Assembly (NCBI RefSeq): GCF_022539665.2
Contig: NC_081338.1
Coordinates: forward strand, 7,118,446 to 7,182,445
Reading direction: 5' to 3'
Length of the DNA: 64,000 nucleotides
From: Daphnia carinata
Lineage: Eukaryota; Arthropoda; Branchiopoda; Diplostraca; Daphniidae
Shown here: piece after piece, positions 29,899 to 64,000 of the stretch
Numbering within the stretch: position 1 is the first letter of the stretch
Layout of the letters: every line of letters begins with the position of its first letter
Notes under the pieces: generated by a model
Seen by the model: only the letters and a program-made list of their open reading frames with translations
Databases searched by the model: none
What the model was told of the DNA's origin: nothing
Program-made: the position numbers and the translations under genes

Positions 29899-32675
29899 AT
29901 GGAACCAGCACCTGCCGTAATTACCTTACTGCTAGTTTTCTGGCTAAGAATATTACCAGCTTCGCTTTCATCAATCGAAGCAGACGACGTGTTCTCTTCC
30001 ATCTCGAAAATGGAAGGCCTAGTCCATCAAGAAAAAGAACTTGTTGACATAGTCGACTCGTTTCTGATCGAAGCCAAACAGAAAATTGCCATAGTTGACG
30101 AGTAAGAATCTACTTTTCTCTTAATATTTATATGATTCTACCTGTTATTTAAAAATTGAATTCATTACAGTTATGTCACCACGTATCGGCAGGCAATGAA
30201 AGGAAATTTCAACTCGGCTTGGTTGGTGGCTAATCCCGTAGACGCTTTTCATTTGGTAGATTTGACAAAATTATAGCTTTCTAAGTTGTCTTTGAATAAA
30301 TTCCATTTTTACTAATTTTATTTAGATTAAACGGTTCACCGTAGACTGGCCAAAAACCGAACAGATTCTTCGTGACGTGTCTGTCATCAGTAACGGTACG
30401 TGATTCTTTTATTTTCCATTTTTTATCGCCAATGTAAACGGTCTTCTCTTTTACATATTATCGAAATATTATTACCTATATATTTAAATGTAGTTAAATA
30501 ACGGTAATAGCTATAGACGTAAACAAAAGACATTTTGTGTATGCATGCTAGATGCTCGTAATCACGTCATGATTTTGGGTGACAAATCAACGTCCGCCAA
30601 GTCGCACGATTTGCATGGAGCCGCAATTGCGCTCATTCGCCTTCAAGACACGTATAAACTTAATGTGACTGCTTTAGCCGACGGTCGTTATACTGGCGTG
30701 GATCAGTCAAAAGAACAAGGTTACTTCTTCGCTTTCCATTTTTTTTTTTTTTGCATAGCAAGGAAATCTCGGTCAGTTGATTCTGTTTCTATTTCGGGAC
30801 GTATATTTATACATCTGAAAAAAAGAGAACATTACGCAAGTGAATTTATTCACCCGTCCCTATTTTTAGACAGTGTTTATAACAGCAAATTGTTTTTATT
30901 TTTCTACTAAAATTATAGTGTTCCAAAGTCTACAAGATTTGAGCAGTCACGACTGCTTTTTTATAGCGCGACACGCGTTTGCCGATGGATATTACGACAC
31001 TGCGTTAGAATGGGGCGGGGCCGCTCTACGCCAATTAGCTCGGGAGGAAGATAACGTTGGTCCAACGACGGAGATTCTTGGCGACGAAATCAAGCGTTTC
31101 ATGAACTATGCCAGTAATGTGGTATGAAAGCTCCATTAGCAATGAATGTATCAAATAGCTTTCTACCCTAATTATTCTACAGCACGATGACGTCCTGGAT
31201 AAACAAGGACCACTCGGCATGCATTGGCAGACTGGCAGTAATCCGGTGAATAAAAAGTTATTCCGATCGGGAAGTAGCGAGAAGTACGAAAGCCTCTCCG
31301 AGCAGAAATTCACTCCCAAGCTTTATCAACAACAGTATGTACTTTCTACAGTTTTAAATTGAATCCCGATTTAATGGACCTCTTTCTTGCGTTTTTTCTT
31401 GTTGTACAGAAGCGAAGCTGAACAAAACGAAAGCTACGAAAGGCTTTGCCGAGGAGAAAAACTAAGGGTTCGTAAATTGAATGCAATAAACCCATCAAGA
31501 CTTAAGGGCAATAAAAGGCCATCCTTTTTTACACAATTAAGTTTTTTTCCCACTTTCTATAGACAGGGAAAATTGAAGCAAGTTTACAATGCTATTTAGA
31601 GACAAGAGGCCATCCGGCTTTGTTGCTCCAACCGGCGAAAGTTGAACAACAATCTCTAGACCCAATGATTGTCGTTCTTCATGATTTGCTTACCGACCAT
31701 CAAACGGACATTCTTCGTCAACTTGCAGAGCCTAAAGTAAATGTAATTTGAATGTCCGTGGTTTTTAAAAGCGAACATTTTGTTTCAAACAGTTGGCCAC
31801 ATCCAGTCATCTGGGACCGGACGGGACATTCGTTCGCAGTATGATTCGCACTAGTAAAAAGTAATTTTAAAAATTGTGTACTACCACAATCAGTGAATCA
31901 TTTTGAATTGTTATTGATGGGAGCAAGTGCCTGGTTGGAGGAACATGAAAACGCTTCACTGCCAGCTATTCGACGTCGAATGGAAATCGTTACGGGTCTG
32001 ATCTATGCTCCCGAAACTGCCTCTGAACATTTTCAGGTTTTCATCTTCTAAGTTTCATTTTTTCTTGATAAAAATCAGTTGAATTTTTTATAATCAAAGG
32101 TCGCTAATTATGGCATCGGTGGATTGTACAAGACACACAGTGACAGCACAGTCAATCGCGAAGATGTAGATCCTTGGATGGTACTCCTTGGAGACAGGAT
32201 TGCCACTTTAATGGTCTATGTAATTATATTTCAATTGTTTTTCGGTTACTTGCATCAAAATGGAAACCTTAATTTAAAATATGTAGCTAACGAATGTGGA
32301 AGCTGGCGGAGCAACTGTTTTCCCAAACGCTGGAGTCACTTGCTGGCCACGGAAGGGATCGGCTGCCTTCTGGTGGAATTTGTACAAGAGCGGAGAGCCG
32401 GATCTCACCACGGTACGACACACAGTTTAATTGCAGTCACGTTGATTTAAATAATTTAATTTTTTTTTCATGTCAGATTCACGGAGCTTGTCCTGTTTTG
32501 CACGGTAGCAAATGGGTATCAAATAAATGGATTCATCAGGTAATTTTTGATAAATAAACACATCGTACTTGTAACTATAATTTACTAGTTCTTTTGTTAA
32601 CAGTATGATCAAATGTTTATTGCAAAATGTGGACTCCATTTTCTGGAAAAGTTTGATGCCCTAGTACCTCACTAG
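29899..32675 (+). CDS. Collagen prolyl 4-hydroxylase alpha subunit
   Basis: Fourteen exons in consistent phase give 555 residues (human P4HA1 is 534). The start at 29899 opens a signal peptide (APAVITLLLVFWLRILPA); an in-frame ATG at 29857 would place charged residues in front of it. The N-terminal region is the P4Ha dimerisation part (SSISKMEGLVHQEKELVDIV). A middle TPR-like peptide-binding part follows (DCFFIARHAFADGYYDTALEW), then YERLCRGE and the 2-oxoglutarate/Fe(II) oxygenase domain. Iron ligands His and Asp are in KTHSD, the distal His in TIHGACPVLHG, and the 2-oxoglutarate-binding Lys in GSKWVSNKW. NVEAGGATVFP is also conserved. The enzyme hydroxylates X-Pro-Gly proline in the ER with protein disulfide isomerase as beta subunit. 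The splice joining exons 9 and 10 is the least certain. An AATAAA at 32737-32742 lies 62 bases past the stop. Confidence 0.94.
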
Positions 32676-32736
32676 GGTATAGGCAGACATGAATAATATG
32701 GCAAGAAACTAATCGCATTTCACCGAAGCCATACAG

Positions 32737-32742
32737 AATAAA
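32737..32742 (+). promoter_or_regulatory. Polyadenylation signal AATAAA (prolyl 4-hydroxylase)
   Basis: A sense-strand hexamer shortly after the stop codon. Confidence 0.6.
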
Positions 32743-33763
32743 GGCAGCCGGGTCGTAGTGGACACAAGGCCCACTAATTATGGTACATCTTAGACGTCAC
32801 GCTACACAATATGATGTAACAGTTGCAAAAATTCATTTGGCCATAGAAATATAATTGAAAAGAAAACATTTATTCGCTCAGTTACGTTTGATTAAACTTT
32901 ACGAATAGCGAACATGATGGCGGCTTATGAGATAACCGACTATTGATCGTTTTGCTCCCTTTTCCCTTTTTCACGACCTGGGATGTATAATATGAAGCGT
33001 CGTTGAATTTATTGATCCGGCTCCCGGAACAAGCTCAAATTTTCCTTACATTAAAACCCGTTAGATGGCTCTGCCAGTTCTTATTTCAACTCAGCGAAAG
33101 TATATTTCCATCGTGTGTAGCTATATCTATACCACCACCACCACTGTCAAGTCCGTCCGCATAGTATTTTTTGCAGCTCGTATGCCCAGCCAGGACAAAG
33201 GAAAAAAATAGCAAAAATAAAAAAGAAAAAAAAAGAGGGTTTTTGGAGAAGCCAAAAAGATTGCCCGGGCGCTGCAGTGTAGCCCTGCAACCAATCATCA
33301 GCCTAAGATAACGTAGAAACGTAACAGGGGCAGGCCCCCGAGTTGGGCGCACTGTGCGAAGATATTGAGCGCGGCCATGGATGCGAACGGACGTGCGCGT
33401 CTTTCGGTGCGGATGTGATGCGCGTCAGCATCAGCCTCGTTCACTCGACAAGTGCCGACTGCCACCGCCGGAGTCGGATCTTTTTGGTACTGCCGCAGTC
33501 TTCTTCGTTTTCCCGATGTGCGGCCTCAGTGCAGTTCGAACGCTGATTGTGAGACCTGTCGTGATTGAAGTTTCTTTATTGGGAAGTGAATCGCATTGTT
33601 TGACATTCTCCTCTCGTCGGCCATCAAAAAGTGTGGAGAGAATCAATAGGAACAGATTTACAAGTTTTTTTCGTACCCATCCAGCCCTTCCGTCCGGCCT
33701 TAGCTTTTCAAACAGCTGCCATAAGGAGGGGGTAGGGCTGGGGGTTCCGGGTTAAATAAACCC

Positions 33764-33807
<44 letters not shown>

Positions 33808-33970
33808 TTCGTTTTTTGTTTTCGTTTTTTTTTTATTATTATTATTGTTTTAGTTGAGTTTGTCAATTTTTAAAAATCGTCGATTCAAATCTTTCAAAGT
33901 GGAGTTCCCTCAAGAATATCATCAACCCAACCACCACCACTTCGTCAGCCATCATCACACCAACGCCAAG
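32743..33970 (+). promoter_or_regulatory. Slowpoke upstream region and likely 5' UTR
   Basis: About 33270-33760 is richer in G+C and CpG than the flanks, as expected for a promoter or first untranslated exon. It is followed by an unbroken run of 41 T (33765-33805) and then the first coding exon. An in-frame ATG at 33854 would add 39 residues (His-rich) ahead of the chosen start at 33971, which fits fly slowpoke better and has the context gccaagATGtcg. No TATA box was identified. Confidence 0.4.
33765..33805 (+). repeat. Poly(T) tract, 41 bases
   Basis: An uninterrupted T run between the GC-rich putative 5' UTR and the slowpoke start, followed by further T-rich sequence to about 33850. It could be an unrecognised polypyrimidine/acceptor region or a slippage-prone tract. 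Confidence 0.8.
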
Positions 33971-59861
<25,891 letters not shown>

Positions 59862-62180
59862 CTCTTGCTCTGTAGCGCCCTCACCGATGGTCCTTATTCT
59901 TACATTTGAAATAATAAATCGAACTCAGTCAACTCAACACACTTTCAATTTAGCGGAGCAAAAAACAAAGGAAACAAAGAAGAATCGCGGAATTTAGGCG
60001 TGCGCTTCAAACATTGGCCTCTTCAATTATCACTGAGTATCATCCAACTTCCTTGTCCTCCCCCATCCTCCTTCAAAAACACCCTTGATGTTCCCCATTT
60101 TCTACCTGAGGTCTTTGTTGTCACACCCATATTTCGATACAGGAGAAAAACCAAAAAACAAAAGAATATTTTGGAACGTAAGCCCCAAATAGAAGTGAAA
60201 TAGAAGAAATGAGGGGAGGGGTTGGGTTCGTTTGTAGGAAAAACTCTATGACGACCTCCATATATCCAACGATTGTTGAACTGTGATACCTTGTAAGGAA
60301 AATACAAAATTTAACCCCCCCAAAAAAAACATAACAAAAAAAAAAAAAAAACAAAAAAAAAACAAAAAAAAAAAAGAATACTGGCCAAGCGCAGATTAAG
60401 TACTGATGTTACCGCAAAAGTTCTGGTTAATACGTTGCTCCCTCCTTAAAAAAAAAAATCCCGTTTTCAAAGTTGTTTACTAATTCACAGTCAAACTGCA
60501 ACACTTCATTTTTTTTTTCCACTGTTGTTGCCAGGGAAAGTATTTCATAATTTTTTTAAATTGTTACATCCGGTGTTTTGTTGAAAATTTCATTACCAAA
60601 AAAATGATACCATGGTGAGGTGCTCTACAGGCAAAAAAATCCGATCTTGATTCGTTGACAAACTGTTTTTGGCAATTCTAGTCCACGAATTACGACTTTG
60701 ACTATACTTGAAAATAGCCGTCTGAAGTGGGTCATTGAACGACCTACAATTTCTGCTGGTTCTACTAATATGCAAATACTTAAAATTGTGTGAACGGTGT
60801 GACACGTCATTTGCGTGGTGACATTTCTTGAGTGTGAGATGAATTATGGTCGACATTGTTTGATCCCCCTTTTCTTCTTCCCGGTAGGCCGACAAGTTCT
60901 CTTGTTTTGTTTTTTTTTTGTTTTTTTTAATAATCTGCCCTTCATTTTTCTAATTCTATATACCTTGTTCACACATACAAAATCGCATTTTCATGTTTCC
61001 CGAGAGATGAGAGAAATCCGCTCTTTAGTATTCGCCCTCCAAAACGAGTCGGTTTTACCCATCGTGTTCTAAAAAAAACAAACAAAAATACGAATACTGC
61101 TCTATTCTAATTGCTAAATTCTTTTCTCCATGAGTGACATGTTGCTCCCATCTTTAACCTTTTTTAAAGGCATTTCTCGTCTATTTTTCATTCTCCTAAC
61201 TCGTTTTTCTTTTCACTACTATCTGTCTACCTGTCGCTCTCTCCTCTGTCATCATTTACATAGCATTAACGTTCTAGGCCCTGTCAGTTCATCAGTGTTT
61301 GAGAGGACTATTTTCTTTTGAACTGTAGAAAATGAAAGAGAAAAAACACGAATTTACTTGTATGATTCAGCGTTTGGGATTGACCCAGACGATGATGTCT
61401 GCATTGTACCTCCGGTTTATTTCAACCGATATTTCTTTGACACACCTGGACTGTTATCTCGTGCGCCTATTTCACATCCTGTCTTTCCCTTTCATCCAAC
61501 TTCACTGCTGGTAGTACCAACATTTTGTTTGAGAGTTAGTTTGAACGATTTGCGATTAAATGGCTCTGAATTATTATACTTTGGGATGGGGGAGGTGTTT
61601 AAACCCATGTAAATGTATTAAGGATGATAGGACAAAATTGTTTTGATTTGGGAAGGGCGGCAGTCGTTGTGAAATGGTTCATTGTTACGTCATCCAATGA
61701 AAAATGAGTTACGTCTCTCACTCTCTCCCTTCTGTCTCCATCGTTTTCCATTTGACTTTTTTTTTCTCTTCTCAATTCACCACGTTCACCGAGTCAATGT
61801 TTCTTGCAAAAAAAAAAAAAGTATTACGAAAAACAACTAAAAATTAAGTCTATTTAGTCTTGAACTCTATTTCTCTTTCTCTGTCTATTTCTCTTTTTCA
61901 TTTTTCTCCGTCTTATGGATTCGTTGTTTTATCTAACTTCAATTTTCCTTTCTCTGTTCTTAATTCGACATTTACATACAAAACCGAGAACGTTTTTTTT
62001 TTGGTTTTCAAAGCACTGAAGCTACACCCACCTCCTTGCCTTATTGTTTACCGTATTTAACCGGAGAGGAAGAAAAAATCAATACACATGTTCATTGCCA
62101 AAGCCAGTTTCTTTCTTCCTATTTTCTAAAAGAATTTGTAAGCCCAAATCTTACGCAAACGACCATCTCTGAACCAAGTT
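59862..62180. other. Convergent 3' region between slowpoke and SmydA-like gene
   Basis: Slowpoke (plus) and the SmydA-like gene (minus) converge here. A possible polyadenylation signal for slowpoke is AATAAA at 59913-59918, 52 bases past the stop, but channel 3' UTRs are often long. A-rich runs lie at 60327-60375. An open frame at 61329-61612 with a splice-like AG in front is discussed in the findings. Confidence 0.5.
59913..59918 (+). promoter_or_regulatory. Possible polyadenylation signal AATAAA (slowpoke)
   Basis: The first sense-strand hexamer after the slowpoke stop codon. Confidence 0.45.
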
Positions 62181-64000
62181 TTATGAACGTCTTAAATTTT
62201 CCATTTCTCTAATGTATTCCCTTAGCTGTTTCAGATCGGCCATTGCTGCTCGAGCGACGTGCGATTCGGGAGTATTTACGGGCTCGTGAATCAAGATCTG
62301 AACGGCTTCTTTCAGGAAGATTTCAGCATCTTTAAGTTCCTTAATTAGCTGATCTTGTTGCATTCGACCACTTTCAAACTTTCTATTGGCCAGACAAACC
62401 AACGGCACGTGAAGTTCGTAGAGTACGATTCCTGTTTGAAAGTAACGAAATGTTCTTTTCCTGTAAAACTTAAAAAAAAATAGAAGGAAAACAACCTCGG
62501 AGGCGTGAATAGCCTGGGCACAATTGATGGAGAGCTTCCAGCAGTTCCGAACAAAGTTGAGCTTTGCGATGGAGTAAACTGACGGGCAATTCCGGTATCA
62601 AAAATCCTGGCACGTTCCCATACAAGTGGACCAGCGAAATGCGAAGTTGAAGGAGAATAACGTGATTGACGTGAATTTTCTTGGGCAAAGTGAGAAATAA
62701 TTCTTCGCATCGATCAATTAGATGACGATCAACAGGTAAACGTTGAATATTTTTGACGATGTTCTATGTTAAAAATTGTGTTATGTAAACCCTGGGCAAA
62801 CGAAAATTCTTTGAGATCTATATGCATTTTACCTGTACTACTTCTTCTGTTCGACCAATATCCTCGGATTTCATTTCATTACTGCATTCTGTACATTTCC
62901 AACGAAGAGCTACCGAACTTTCTGCATCGTGGAGTTGGTCATCGTCGTGAGGTAAAACCCAACCGGAGGTGCAAGAACGACAACGAACGGCACTTGCAAA
63001 TGTCCCGAATTCAGTGGGATCTTGGCAACGACGACAGCGACAGGTAAAATGTTTACTTAAAACAAAATTTATTTGGGAATTAGGACTTGAATTTCAAATG
63101 CCATATATTGTTTAGTGTTTACCAACCCTTTTTCTAGGAATGTTCTGCGTTGTAACGTCGTCTGCAACGGATCAGTATAACTTACGAATATCCCTTCACC
63201 TTTTTGCATATTGCAATCAATTCAGCTCATCGACGATTGGTATTTTGCGTTTTTAACAAATTAATAAAGACATTTTTGGTTAAAAATACCTTCCTGGATG
63301 GGTACAGTCGCTTTGACTGTCATTTGCGAGTCATTGCTCATTGATATTTGGGCATTGGCGATGCACGAATGAGCCATCAAAGATGCCATGTAAAACGTTC
63401 CACGCAAGACTTCATTCGCTGCAAAATGTGTAAGTAAATGTTTAACTTTTTCTTAACTGATACATGCAGAATGAGAGATCCACTGCCAGCTAAAATTGTC
63501 ATGCAAAAAAAAAAAAGAAAGTTTGAATGACATTAGCAAAAGAATTGCATCCCAAGATGGAAACCTGTAAACAGTCGAAGCCAAACTTTCTGCACTGAAA
63601 TAATTGATAAACTATCGAACCTTGAAAAGCGTAGAGTGAGTTAAGCTTCATCCCGATATCAAAATGCCATTCAGCAAAAAAATAATTCTATTATTTAGTA
63701 AATTGTTTGTGTTGCATCTAAAAAAAAATTCATAGAATTGAGCCAATGAAATAAAGATATACTAAGTCAGCCAGCATTAAGTTGCTTTTTGCATTGACCA
63801 AGATAACTTTTTCGAAGATTTACTATTAGGTAGTGGCTGCTCTTGATGATCATGCTGCCGTCGATCAGGTTGTTCGATCCGTATCTCTAAAATTAGTTCT
63901 GTTAAGTTGCGAATGAAATGTTTGGAATTTTCAATAGTTTTTACCAAAGGAGTTGACATCGATTGCCCCACAAATCTGTTGGACTAAATCGTCATTGATG
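62181..64000 (-). CDS. SmydA/msta-like SET and MYND domain protein, 5' end outside window
   Basis: Seven exons (>64000-63945, 63886-63824, 63418-63290, 63199-63127, 63055-62833, 62763-62496, 62431-62181) with consistent phases encode the C-terminal two thirds of an arthropod SmydA-type protein. Visible parts: VNSFEIRI, the SET core ASLMAHSC, GEGIFVSYTDPLQTTLQRR, the post-SET Cys cluster CRCRRCQDPTEFGTF plus CRSCTSGW and CTEC (zinc-binding), and a C-terminal helical region. Smyd proteins methylate lysine using S-adenosylmethionine. Here the canonical NHSC of the SET domain reads AHSC and the following PN reads AN, so activity is doubtful. The first exon in the window begins mid-gene with NDDLVQQICGAID. 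Confidence 0.9.

Overview
The window looks like nuclear DNA of an arthropod, most likely a branchiopod crustacean such as Daphnia. This is inferred from short GT-AG introns of about 55-90 bases, an AT-rich composition with CpG-containing exons, an insect/crustacean-type slowpoke channel gene, a SmydA-type lysine methyltransferase and a lineage-type cluster of short-chain dehydrogenases. There is no operon structure, ribosome binding site, CRISPR or phage feature. Exon models were built by hand from reading frame, splice sites and intron phase; in every complete model except the middle dehydrogenase the exon lengths sum to a multiple of three.

Layout. 1-1058: non-coding, repeat-bearing. 1059-6377 (-): nine-exon coiled-coil protein of the FAM184 family. 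6378-8562: intergenic. 8563-9861 (-): aldo-keto reductase. 10178-10250 (+): tRNA-Ala(AGC). 10656-12765 (+): PDE12-like 2',5'-phosphodiesterase. 12766-19230: accessory region with a foldback repeat, a small unrecognised multi-exon gene, and a 3.6-kb inverted duplication whose loop carries three tRNA-like sequences. 19231-22470 (-): class IIb histone deacetylase of the HDAC10 type. 23759-28876 (+): three tandem membrane-anchored short-chain dehydrogenases, the middle one frameshifted. 29899-32675 (+): collagen prolyl 4-hydroxylase alpha. 33971-59861 (+): a 26-kb slowpoke (BK calcium-activated potassium channel) gene with three pairs of duplicated, equal-length alternative exons and a run of small in-phase linker exons. 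59862-62180: convergent 3' region. 62181-64000 (-): SmydA/msta-like SET-MYND protein, 5' end outside the window.

The genes do not form one pathway; this is an ordinary mixed eukaryotic neighbourhood. The most notable signals are the large palindrome with hairpins and tRNA-like loop, the splice architecture of slowpoke, the polyamine-type gatekeeper glutamate in the HDAC10-like protein, and substitutions in otherwise invariant motifs of one dehydrogenase copy and of the SmydA protein.
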